DNA of 64,000 bases from Hypomyces perniciosus (lineage: Eukaryota > Ascomycota > Sordariomycetes > Hypocreales > Hypocreaceae). Below are positions 55,125 to 64,000 of this stretch, piece by piece (the stretch's first letter is position 1; each line of letters opens with the position of its first letter). The stretch lies in the NCBI GenBank assembly GCA_008477525.1, contig SPDT01000003.1:2666001-2730000 (forward strand). Direction: 5' to 3'. Under the pieces are notes generated by a model. That model saw only the letters and a list, made by a program, of their open reading frames with translations, was not told the DNA's origin and searched no databases. The position numbers and the translations under genes are program-made.

Positions 55125-55597
55125 TGTAATGGATAATTGGGCGGTCTTTGACGAGAGGCGTTTCCGGCGTGAAAGCAATCTGAGCTGCTAGAAATTTTAT
55201 AGCATTTTACGCGGATTTCCTGAGTGATCATGGCCTACTTATGCTACTTATACTACTTATGCTATACATGTCTGAGTTGTTATGTATGTATTGGAAACTC
55301 AAGGGCACCAGATATTTGAGCGATCCAGAGTGAGCGTCCTAGAAGCTAAAGGTTGGGGCGTAGGGCATCACTTGCTTGCTCCTATATTTTATACACGGAA
55401 ATGGTATCATCTTTAAAAAATCGCCCTCGGGCCATAAGCGATAGGCGCTTTGGGAAAGGTTCAAGGGAATGCGAGAAGGATCTATGAGTTATCAGATTAG
55501 ATCGTTCTTCCAGCGCTAGTAGGAGGAGAATGCTACTATATACATGATGCAGATGACAATGAGGACAAGCAACCTGATCTAATAGAGACGTGCCAAT
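55125..55597. other. Intergenic
   Basis: It lies between converging genes, contains three close copies of TACTTATGCTA-like words near 55239-55265, and no gene is supported. Confidence 0.4.
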
Positions 55598-56719
55598 CTA
55601 AGAAGAGCTAGATGAGAGGTCCCATGTTTCCCTCCCAACCTCCCGGATCACAAGCTCCCTGGCCTCATGGCGATTTTGGATTCCTTGGATATCCTCGAGT
55701 GAGAGCTCCACGTTGGCTATGAACCGAAGAGTTCCGCCTTCGCACGAAACCGATTCGAGACGCAGAATCTTCAGGGTGTTACTGCCCCCCTTGGTTGTAT
55801 GTGACACAGTTTCTCTTTGGGAAGCAGCAGTCCTGCGCCGTTGTCGCCGCAGATCCATGCTGTGCGAGGTCTGATAAAGCTTGCGTTTCTTCCTCTGTGA
55901 ATTCTCAGCAGGCGACGTGCTCTGCTGTTGATCGGCCGTAACTTGAGGGTAGTGGTGCTCAGTTTGACTTTGGCGAGGGTCATCATGGTGCGCTCGAGGA
56001 TAATACGATCTAGAGACTTCTGGTCCTCAACGTTAGCGACTTGGTTGGTGAGGAATACTGCCGAGTCTGGGATTCATGTTACCTTCTCCGAACACAGCTA
56101 TAGATGTAGCCGAAGTATGGTTGCTAGCCTCACGTTTGTGGGTTCTCCCCCACTGCCTGCAGCATGTTGTAAGCAAACTGTGAGAGCACTAGAAAGAAGC
56201 AACTTGCATTGAGCAAACACGTCATCCACTTCCGGCAAGGAAGTCTCGTCCTCGGCGAGGATTTCTTTCAAGTGGTCACGAACCTCTGACTGTGCCCCTA
56301 ATACAGTCAAGGTAACATTAGCCTTCAGATTGTGGATAACTTGTATCCCAGTGATGTTTGTAATGAGTGGCTTGGAGGTGAAGTCACTTACGTTGAGTTG
56401 ATGCCTCTGAGATAGTGTCATCGTCGCTCTGTTCAATCTTTGGCCCAATGGCTCGCGTCGAATGTGCTAAGGCATGCTTGATATCCCGCGGAACACCTTC
56501 ATCATTGCCTGGTTCAGTCTTTGATTCGATGACTGGAGTTAGAGGCACCAAGCTGGACTGGAAATCTGGGAAACGAGGCCGCGAATAGCGCTGTTGGCGA
56601 TCAATTTGCCTGGCGTGCCAATGTCTTTCTGTGGCCGACATGCGGTTAGTTGCTGAGGAACCATCACTCCAGTAGTAATTATGATGCGTAGGTAGAGTAA
56701 TCGTGTCTATCTTCGGCAT
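55598..56719 (-). CDS. Unknown protein, ~296 aa, with a possible 15-nt exon
   Basis: Exons 56719-56392, 56339-56204, 56097-56083 and 56009-55598 give 296 residues. The third exon is only 15 nt (CVRR); if it is skipped the frame is unchanged, so both forms are possible. The middle is disordered with a Ser/Pro/Gln-rich section and a basic cluster QRKKRKL that could be a nuclear signal; the C-terminal 70 residues (ILRLESVSCEGGTLRFIANV, ELVIREVG) look folded. No family is recognised. A start at 56965 is open too, but the added residues are not protein-like. Confidence 0.55.
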
Positions 56720-58569
56720 GGCTGTAAACTTGAGTTCTGGCGACCACGGGATACCAGATCTTGAAAAGGTGATGGTACGTTGAGAGTTCAAGCGAGTGTG
56801 TAGAACGGGGGCGGTTGGATATTGGTGAAGGGAAGAGGGGATGGGTGAAAGCAAAGGGAGAAAAGTCCGACGTGTCCAGACGCGGGGGGACGTTGACTTT
56901 ATATAATTGGAGGAAGACACTGGTGGAAGGTTCCCGCCGCACGTTGGTCGGCCGTATTCGTCCACGACCTCACATGTTGCCTACACTCTGTGGTTGAGAC
57001 CCAACATGCTCACACCTTCCACGACAATCACCCGAGCCTGCCAGATTCCGCTACACATGGATGCAGAATAATGGTTGCGCCTTGTCGGCATGGAGTCAAG
57101 GGTGTGGCATGGACACCTCGTGATGTGCCCTCTCCAAGCCTTGGTGAGATTTCGTTTCTCACTCACGCCCCTCTCCCTGCATGCCCCAGCCATTTCACGG
57201 CCCTGAGCGGCACGTATACCTTGATGATACCCAAGATGTTGGCCATGATCTGTGTTCATACCGAGGGAGTCGTGTGCTGCTGTTGGTGTTGTTGTAGTAA
57301 GTTGGGCATCTGGGGTGGCGACATGTAGTGATAACCGCAGACTAGCAGCTTTTGTGCGTAGCAATGATGTTCCGATAGTTGCCGTCGTTGCCGTCCGTCG
57401 TCGCTGCCGCTGTTGTGCTGCCAGCTTCAGGAACAGATGGGGCATGAGAAGCAAATTTCCAAGAGCCCCTCCTGTGCAAATCAGTCAGCCCCTGAATTAG
57501 GACGGCAACAAACATGGGTTTGCGGGTGCAAGCAAGCAACTATTCATGGCTCGATACCGGAAATCGCCTTCAGCTACCTCTTGCTATGGTAGACAATCCC
57601 TACCGACTCACTTCTTTCGAGAGTCGGGGCCGGACAGCACTAATCGGGCAAGCATTGAGGCGCCCGCCTAACGCAGAGGCAGTTGCATTACCTCCACCTT
57701 GACAGGCCCAAACCCAAACTTCAGCAGATGACAATCGGGCATACCTAGCACGTCACTAAGGTCTTCCACAACCTAGGAGCTAGCAAAAAGATTAAGTTAA
57801 CCTTCGCTTGCCGGTATATCTCTCGAAGGAGGCGATCGAGTCTTCATAAACGCCTGTACATGGCGCAAAGAGGTGTAAGGGTAATAGTTTCTCTAGCCAT
57901 TTCAAAATCCACATTTCCTCATCGATAGCAGCCTGTGTTTGCACTGAAATGATCATCAGCACTGACCATACGTAACTTCCCACAGCCAAACATCAGAGGG
58001 CTTAGCTTTAGAGAACGACATCTGAACCCCCATTAGATCAAAGCTCTTGTCACCTTGGTCTTGCCCTGGTCAAGACGTCGACAGATTAGGGCATTAACGC
58101 TGAAATTTACCTCTTCTTATTGACAACGATTTGCGTCGACTTTTAGAACATGGTACAAGAATATTATAAACAAAATACCTAACCTTCATCTCTGATTCTT
58201 TCGTCAAGCTACTCAGCTTATCAAATCAGTTTTGGAGGGGGGGGAGGAACTAAAAAGATAGACCGCTTGCTCCATACCAGCCTAGTGACAGTGTTGCTTC
58301 GTGATAGCCCCGTATAAACAGTCCTATAATACGGTCAAACACACTAAACATGTCAAATGCCAGCAAATACTGACATCTTTCACGATCAGGGCATAAAGTA
58401 CTCAAATAGAAGGACCGGATTTGCTCTGGTTGCTTAAAGAACATCACTGGTTGACATACCCTTATCCGCCTCGACCATATCCTACAGGACAAGCGTCTGT
58501 GAGCGGCCTTGGAGGTGCACTCGCTACGGAAGCTCAGAGCCTGAAAGAGGACACGGCTGGATAAGAGGA
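56720..58569. other. 1.8-kb gene-poor stretch
   Basis: GC content is higher than in other gaps up to about 57700, yet the open frames on both strands (56990-57328, 57252-57500, 58250-58573) have biased composition and no domain. The left side is the promoter of the gene starting at 56719. Confidence 0.5.
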
Positions 58570-60903
58570 TCATCTATACGCTGGACCGATCGCCCTTTCC
58601 ATCCAATGTCTGGCAAATCGTAGCTCTCTCGCAAAGTCATCTCCATGCTTTTGTGGTATCTTGCGCTTCCTCTTCCGGCCTTGATCATTTGAGCTAATAC
58701 AGCCTAGAGTTTGGAGGCCGCGGAACTCGGCCCGTTCAAAATCCACAATCATAATGTTGCCAGTATCCGTGTCATAGAGCATGTTACGCATCTCGGCGTC
58801 ATGATGCAGGACCCGAAATTTATGAAGTTGCTCTAAGGCCTCGACAGCTCCCTTGAGAAGACTCGCCTTGGTAGTTTGTTCGAAGCAATCAAACAGAGGT
58901 TTCCCGGCCCAGCTCAGAAGCATGAAATGGGTATATATGCCGCAGTCATAGTAGTAAGGCAAGACCAAGTCTATGCTACCGAGACATACGGGGACGTACT
59001 TCCCCTGGATTGCCTGGAGTTGGTTGTATATTCCATTTTCGTGCTGGAGAAGGGCACGGTCCATACCCTCCACTCCCTTTGCAACTAGCGTGTAGCCATG
59101 GGACGATAGCCGCAGCTTGAAAAGTGACCCTCGTGAACCAGTCAAATGGAGTGGCGTGCAATCTGCGTCGTGGCCTCGATCCGTGGCAAGTTGGGCACGG
59201 AGTAGCTGGAGAAACTTAAGTCGGCTGATGTGCCTCTTTCCGTGATAATTTGCATTCGGGCAGTTCTCGTCCAACGATCCACCATGTGCCAAACCCAAAA
59301 GGCATTCTTGCGTGCAGAATGGCCGGCTTTGTATAGTTGACGTGGTTCCCTGATGCCGGCTCTGTTCCGCACCAGCACCACGACTGGAACTCCTCCCTGT
59401 CGATGGCGCCGCTTCCTTGACCTGGCGAAAGGGGCGAGCTAAACGAGCGGTAGGGGAAGGGGGACCCTCGTCCTCATCAGTCGACGCTGGATGGGTATCG
59501 TCTGGTAGCTTGCATCTGGAACGGGTCCGAATTGGTGAGCGTTTGAATCCTTTCCAGCGCTGGGCCTTGTAGGGGGGATTCTTTGGTGATTTGGGTTTGC
59601 GATCCTTTGGAGAGATGGTGCGCAAGATATCATCAACCTCCACAGCCCAAGTATCAAGCCTTTCGGCCTCGTCGTGCCACGACTCAGGCGGTGGTCTCGC
59701 CCTGAGAGCTCGGAGGATAAAAGCGAAGACCTGTGCAACAGCCGTGCGATGGAGTCTTGTCTCGTCATCGTCCTGCACGTCTAGTTTTGGCACACATACT
59801 GAGAAGTACACAGTGGAGGGGTCATCGGGGATATACAGGAAGATGAAGGTTTGTCCTGTGCACACGTAACCGTATTGAATGCCCTTGCCAATCATGTAGG
59901 AGAAGAGCTGGGTGACAACAGCGGCAGAGAGCCACCTGGCATTGAAGGCGAAGCCCTCGCCTTTCTGGTTGATTACATCGCGTTCCGGCTGAATTTCTGC
60001 TTCAAGCCCTTTGACGACCTCATCAACGGTCAGCTTATGCGGCGCCTTGTACTCGATAGCGAGTGTTGCGACACTTCGGCCTGCCGAAGTCTTGTATATG
60101 CAAAATTGGTCCGCCCGGTTCCCCTTTCCCCTTGCCTTGCGACGTTTCTTGCGAGCTGGCGTCTTGGGAGCTGAGGCCAAGGCCGTGGAAGGAGTATCAC
60201 GTTCGCTGAGACTTGTGTTCTCTATGGACTCAGAAATTGAGTTGGTGGGATTCCCAAGATTCGTATGGCTTTCGAATGTTATCGTTCCTTCGAGGCCAAC
60301 AGTATCTCGTACTAATGGATCGTTGAATGCCTCCTTCACTAGCCGCTCAACCGCATTTTCGACGGCGTCCCTTTCAACGTATCGCAACCCATCTTCACTG
60401 CTAACTGGATGGAGTGAGGATTTGACATATTGCAACTGATGAAGAGATGGGAACAGGCGTTGGGATGAAAAAGAGGGGCTAATCGAGAGCTGGTCCCAGG
60501 TCTCTTCTTGCAAGGTCGGAAACTCCTCCCAAGGAATGATTCGTTTAGGGTATGGTCGGCCGGTCGGATCGGTCGGGGCGCCTTGCGTAGTCAAACTGCG
60601 TTCTGTCACCACTTCAATAGCAATGTCGATCGAGTGGCAAGCTTCGATGTATTGGGGGAGGGTCTGTAGCTGCGATTCAATGGACAGTTCTTCAGCCTGT
60701 TTGCGTCGGCGCTGTTCCTCCGAGGTACGACGCTCCGCTTCCTCGCGCTTCTGTTGTTCTTCTTCGCGCTTTTGTTGCTCTTCCTCGCGCTTCTGTTGTT
60801 CCGCCGATGCACGACGCTCCGCTTCCTCGCGCCTTTGTTGCTCTTCCTCGCGCTTCTGTTGCTCCTCCCGGAGTAAGCGTCGTAGCTCTTCAATATCTTC
60901 CAT
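58570..60903 (-). CDS. Coiled coil - possible nuclease - protein-kinase-like protein, ~777 aa
   Basis: Single exon; I take the ATG at 60903 (MEDIEELRRLLREEQQ), as the 85 residues before it look like 5' UTR. Residues 1-75 form a highly charged coiled coil of QQKREEE repeats. The middle (about 210-430) contains TLAIEYKAPHKL, an E-x-K pattern preceded by a strand, as in PD-(D/E)XK nuclease folds, though the first aspartate is not obvious. The C-terminal domain is kinase-like: YTLVAKGVEG (lysine), LLQHENGIY (glutamate), VLHHDAEMRNML with H-x-D-x4-N, and VDFERAEF, where DFE replaces DFG. This layout recalls fungal relatives of Crinkler-type effectors that join a restriction-nuclease-like and a kinase-like domain; that is inference. 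Confidence 0.7.
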   Translation of the reverse strand: MEDIEELRRLLREEQQKREEEQQRREEAERRASAEQQKREEEQQKREEEQQKREEAERRTSEEQRRRKQAEELSIESQLQTLPQYIEACHSIDIAIEVVTERSLTTQGAPTDPTGRPYPKRIIPWEEFPTLQEETWDQLSISPSFSSQRLFPSLHQLQYVKSSLHPVSSEDGLRYVERDAVENAVERLVKEAFNDPLVRDTVGLEGTITFESHTNLGNPTNSISESIENTSLSERDTPSTALASAPKTPARKKRRKARGKGNRADQFCIYKTSAGRSVATLAIEYKAPHKLTVDEVVKGLEAEIQPERDVINQKGEGFAFNARWLSAAVVTQLFSYMIGKGIQYGYVCTGQTFIFLYIPDDPSTVYFSVCVPKLDVQDDDETRLHRTAVAQVFAFILRALRARPPPESWHDEAERLDTWAVEVDDILRTISPKDRKPKSPKNPPYKAQRWKGFKRSPIRTRSRCKLPDDTHPASTDEDEGPPSPTARLARPFRQVKEAAPSTGRSSSRGAGAEQSRHQGTTSTIQSRPFCTQECLLGLAHGGSLDENCPNANYHGKRHISRLKFLQLLRAQLATDRGHDADCTPLHLTGSRGSLFKLRLSSHGYTLVAKGVEGMDRALLQHENGIYNQLQAIQGKYVPVCLGSIDLVLPYYYDCGIYTHFMLLSWAGKPLFDCFEQTTKASLLKGAVEALEQLHKFRVLHHDAEMRNMLYDTDTGNIMIVDFERAEFRGLQTLGCISSNDQGRKRKRKIPQKHGDDFARELRFARHWMERAIGPAYR
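60650..60903 (-). repeat. Degenerate repeat coding for a charged coiled coil
   Basis: Units of 21-24 bp coding for REEEQQK and REEAERR variants are repeated about ten times. Some neighbouring units are nearly identical in DNA, so copy number may vary between strains. Confidence 0.75.
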
Positions 60904-61959
60904 TCTAGATCGTTCACTCAGTGCAATAAGCCCGAAAATGGTTGCTTCGGGCTTTGTAAGGGCGAAGCTCTTCTGGAATTGTCCAAAGAGAGCAGAATGC
61001 ATACACACATTTTGGTTTTCAGTGTTTACGACTAACGCCCCACTCAGCGCGCACGTGCCTATATCTTCGTACCGAAATAGCCACAAATAATTGAGATGGC
61101 CTACTGGAATGGCCGGATTATATATGTAGGAAATCAAATTGACAGGAAGAAAACACAAAAAAGAGTGTCATCTAGTAAAGGTGGGACTGCCCCATCTTGA
61201 TCAATTTTGCCAGGTAGCCTCGAAGCAAGCTGAATTTCTAGCACAAGCCAAGGAGCTGCTATGTACAGAAGGTTAATAATTATTATTGACGATGGCTAAG
61301 CTTCCAACATCGAGAGGGATGTACATACATACTACACATGTACATGCATACAGCTAAGAGCGAAATTGGTTTCCTTTTTTACACTCTTTGGGTTTTGAGT
61401 GCACGAGCCAGCAGTACCTAAGAATACTTCAAGCTACAAAGTAGAGCCAAAAATGGCTGATAGGCTGCCCTAAAAAAAAGCAGGATTTTATCAGATTAAC
61501 GGATATGCTCAGGTAGCGGGTAAGTAGTGTCGAGTAGTTAGCGTCGCAAGAATGCTTACATGATCTATGACGGGGCATGCCACAGTGCAGCTAAAACTAA
61601 GAGTACCGGCGTTGGAGGCATTAGAGACGTACAGAGAGACAATTATCGCCATTACCAATAGTTAACCAGCATGGGGTACGCTATAAAAAGATAATGAGGG
61701 AGATGGCTGAATGGCGTGCAGCCCGGGAAAGAAAAGAATAAAGTTATAGAGATTTTTTTTTAATAATTGGAATGTTTTTTTTTTGAAGAAATATACCTTA
61801 GAAATTGGTGTGAATGTGAGGGGGGGAATCAGGACTTTTGTGACTAACGGGTAATAGTCAAAGACCGCGTCGCGCTACCCCTGCGGCTTTTAGCGTGGCT
61901 GTTTGACTTCACCTTGGCTACATGTACCTAGGTACTTGCAATTGCAAGGCCACCTTATC
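60904..61959. other. Intergenic, 1 kb
   Basis: No gene is supported. It includes the 5' UTR and promoter of the kinase-like gene on the left, and T- and A-rich runs near 61748-61785. Confidence 0.5.
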
Positions 61960-62670
61960 ACCCCAGCGAATCGTTATCTTGCCAGCGAAGTCATCGCAGT
62001 ATTATTATTTGAAGTATTGTCAAGAGAGAAGTGTCCAATTTGTCGTTAACATTATACTCATCAAGGATATTTGTAATTTCCCCCGCAATATTTGCGCCCG
62101 TATGACTGTCGCGAAGCTCAGGTAAGCCAAAAACAAGTTTCTGAAGACGAAAAGCTAGGGGATTGGCGTATTCGAAAGCCTGACGAAGGCGAGGATGTTC
62201 AAAGGTACGAAAAGAAATATTAGTATCAATAATCTAATTGATAAGATATTGCTAGAAACGCCTCTTTCACAAAGTTCGTCTTTAACGCGTTAATTATGGC
62301 TTGATCTCTGGGGAAACGGGCATTGATGTTGAACATCATGTCGATTATCCGTTGCTTGACGGGGAGAAGGGGGCTTTCTTCATACCTCTTTCGTTTCCGC
62401 TTGCCTGTCGGATCGTCTAGGCCGTGAGCCTCGTGGGGATGGTGTTCAGCCTTCGCAATAATACCACAAGCATTAAAGAAATTGGCTCCCACTTCCTTAT
62501 ACAGCGCTGACAGACCCATTTCTTTTGCTCAGGGTTCATCTGTAACTCGATATCAAAACCGTATCACCATATCCACGATGTGAGAACTTCAAGGCGCGTC
62601 GTTTTCGTATACCCTGGGAATTTCAGCCAAGGGAAGTCTTTCCATGCTTCAGTATTGGTTGCAAAAGAGG
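61960..62670 (-). pseudogene. Internally deleted hAT transposase relic
   Basis: On the minus strand the pieces follow the order of the intact transposase at 34.4-36.8 kb: PWLKFPGYTKT and SWIW, then MNPEQKKWVCQRCIRKWE (first half of the BED finger), HGLDDPTGKRKRK, DTNISFRTFEHPRLRQAFEY, and then directly QKLVFGLPELRDSHTGANIA. In the intact copy some 70 residues, including the first catalytic aspartate, separate the last two blocks, so an internal deletion has joined them. Stops and frameshifts occur (SWIW followed by a stop). It is a different, older subfamily. Confidence 0.75.
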
Positions 62671-62851
62671 ATCTAACATAGGATTCATATTCAGTAAATC
62701 AATGAGATCCCCAATTAGTCTATAATAGCGAGAGAGTATACTGTATGTATGCATGCTTGTTTTTATTACATTATTTAGCATAACGCGATGTTTGTTTATT
62801 TTTGACTAATATACATTACACTATTAACTGCTGGTAATGTGACTCCCTTGG

Positions 62852-63237
62852 TGTCACGACCCGACCATGTCGAAGACCTGGTCACGGGATTACGGTAGAA
62901 CGTCGGAACCTTTGGCCAATCATCGGCGGATCACCACTACAATCACGATCCCATAAGAAGGATCATTACACGGAACCATGATCCAGGATTGATAGGATCG
63001 CTGTGATCCAGACGACCCAAGTACACTCACTATGTATCTCCTTTGTATATATACGACTGGCTTGTCATTCATTTAGTATAGTTACTTAGACAGTCGTTAA
63101 CAATTGCATTCACCAGAACCGCCTGTTCTACAGAATTGTGACTACGTTACCCTGCTCAGTATTCATCCCTGACGTCTCTGTCAACATAAACCCGCGAACC
63201 TCGGTTTATCCCTTGAGAATCAACCCGGATCATCATA
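62852..63237. mobile_element. Possible solo LTR
   Basis: A 386-bp segment starting TGTCACGACC, a common beginning of fungal LTRs, with a TATATATA box near 63049 and flanked on both sides by the 5-bp word CTTGG (62847-62851 and 63238-63242). The right end reads ATCATCATA, not the CA expected of an LTR, so the assignment is tentative. No internal retrotransposon sequence adjoins it. Confidence 0.4.
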
Positions 63238-63544
63238 CTTGGCTAGTTGTGATGGCGACCACAATCTCCACTATTCAATCAGTTATACTAGGCCTAATGC
63301 CAGCGGAAGACTCGCTGACCTAAGGAACGCATAGCTACAGAGAGCTTAGGCGGAAAATAGTAGATCCACTCCAGCTATTTATTTCTATTTCTATACTAAT
63401 AGACGTATATGTGCGGACCCTACGACTATCTTTTCCGTGCATTATAGGAGACCGGTTCCCGTACAAAAAGCAGTAAACAATATAAAAAAAAGCAGATAAG
63501 ATAGAGGAAATTACACCTACTACAGGCATCTCTTTTTACCTTTC

Positions 63545-64000
63545 CTATTCTACAACCGGACTGACGACCTGGCTAGCACGGCGTTCCACATCGCGGGCCC
63601 GGGACTCGAATGTAGTGGTGGTCTTCGCACGAAGGTGGCTTAGGTCAAAAGAGGCGTCAAACATAATACCCTGCAGCGACTTCACTCGAGATACGGCAAC
63701 GTAGGAGAGGCCGGCTTGGAAGTCCCGGCTACTGACATCAGCCACAGCGCGGTCCAATGTTGTGCCCTGAGATTTGTGCACTGTAATTGCGTACGCTATC
63801 GTTAACGGGAATTGAGTTCGTTGGCAAGAGGCGCTGCCTTTCAAGAAATCACGATTCGAACGAAAAACCGGTACGACACTATAGAGATCCGGGTCGCTGA
63901 AGTAGGCCGGGCCGCTATACCTGTCAAAACGAACTAACAGTACGGTGGGATATTCTCTGATGGGGTCTGTGACGTTCGATCCCCACGAAACGTCATAGAC
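63545..64000 (-). CDS. Pif1/Helitron-type helicase, C-terminal part, cut by window edge
   Basis: The frame is open to the right edge, so only the last ~150 residues are seen. It shows helicase motifs of the SF1B Pif1 group: FPLTIAYAITVHKSQGTTLD, then FQAGLSYVAVSRVKSLQG, including the conserved V-H-K-S-Q-G and V-A-x-S-R-V elements. In fungi this combination occurs in Helitron Rep-helicase proteins and in Pif1-like helicases multiplied by them. In a transposon-rich end a Helitron origin is likely but not shown; the Rep domain would lie outside the window. The stop is at 63545-63547. Confidence 0.75.
   Translation of the reverse strand, partial: VYDVSWGSNVTDPIREYPTVLLVRFDRYSGPAYFSDPDLYSVVPVFRSNRDFLKGSASCQRTQFPLTIAYAITVHKSQGTTLDRAVADVSSRDFQAGLSYVAVSRVKSLQGIMFDASFDLSHLRAKTTTTFESRARDVERRASQVVSPVVE

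Noticed and set aside
60904..61158. Longer N-terminus for the kinase-like protein
   Set aside because: The extra 85 residues lack the charged coiled-coil character and look like translated 5' UTR.
1..64000. CRISPR arrays, bacterial operons, rRNA or tRNA genes
   Set aside because: Tandem repeats present have no unique spacers; intron-rich fungal genes dominate; no cloverleaf or rRNA sequence was recognised by eye, though a tRNA scan was not possible.

Overview
The window looks like chromosomal DNA of a filamentous ascomycete, most likely a eurotiomycete (Aspergillus/Penicillium or Onygenales-like; I cannot decide which). The basis is genes split by many 46-103 bp GT-AG introns, an Hsp70 of the ER that ends in HDEL, Zn2Cys6 and NACHT/patatin proteins of fungal type, and fungal LINE, hAT and helicase-bearing transposons. 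No prokaryotic operons, CRISPR arrays, rRNA or convincing tRNA genes were seen.

Layout. 1-6 kb is a repeat island: a 175-bp tandem duplication, an inverted-repeat element, 19-bp repeats, one secreted orphan protein, and three or four LINE pieces, including a tail-to-tail pair and an 89-bp LINE tail with a perfect 15-bp target duplication. 6-9 kb holds a broken NLR (serine hydrolase-NACHT). 9-24 kb is the most gene-like block: DUF6914 protein, APH-type kinase, secreted endonuclease/exonuclease/phosphatase-fold nuclease, AT-hook DUF2461 protein, an unknown nuclear-looking protein, BiP/Kar2, and Hbs1, which here is frameshifted and lacks its normal 5' end. 24-33 kb is gene-poor, with methyltransferase debris, a double-repeat orphan protein, a membrane protein, a small orphan and a LINE fragment. 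34-37.5 kb is an apparently intact hAT transposon sitting in the remains of another gene. 37.9-41.2 kb is a patatin-like protein with a RING-like cysteine cluster and one frameshift. 43-45 kb has a bZIP-like gene with a nonsense codon and a truncated Zn2Cys6 regulator next to a long foldback. 46-61 kb has a DUF3723 fragment, an intact ferric-reductase-type oxidase, a chromodomain-like protein, several orphans and a coiled-coil/possible nuclease/kinase-like protein. 61-64 kb ends with an internally deleted hAT relic, a possible solo LTR and a Pif1/Helitron-type helicase cut by the window edge.

Taken together this is an accessory, transposon-rich segment carrying a cluster of self-recognition/effector-like genes (NLR, patatin, kinase-like protein) around two housekeeping ER/translation genes. 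Three independent ORFs are interrupted by CAA/CAG to TAA/TAG type stops, which is the signature expected of repeat-induced point mutation or ordinary C-to-T decay. All splice sites below are my own reading and were not tested with transcripts.
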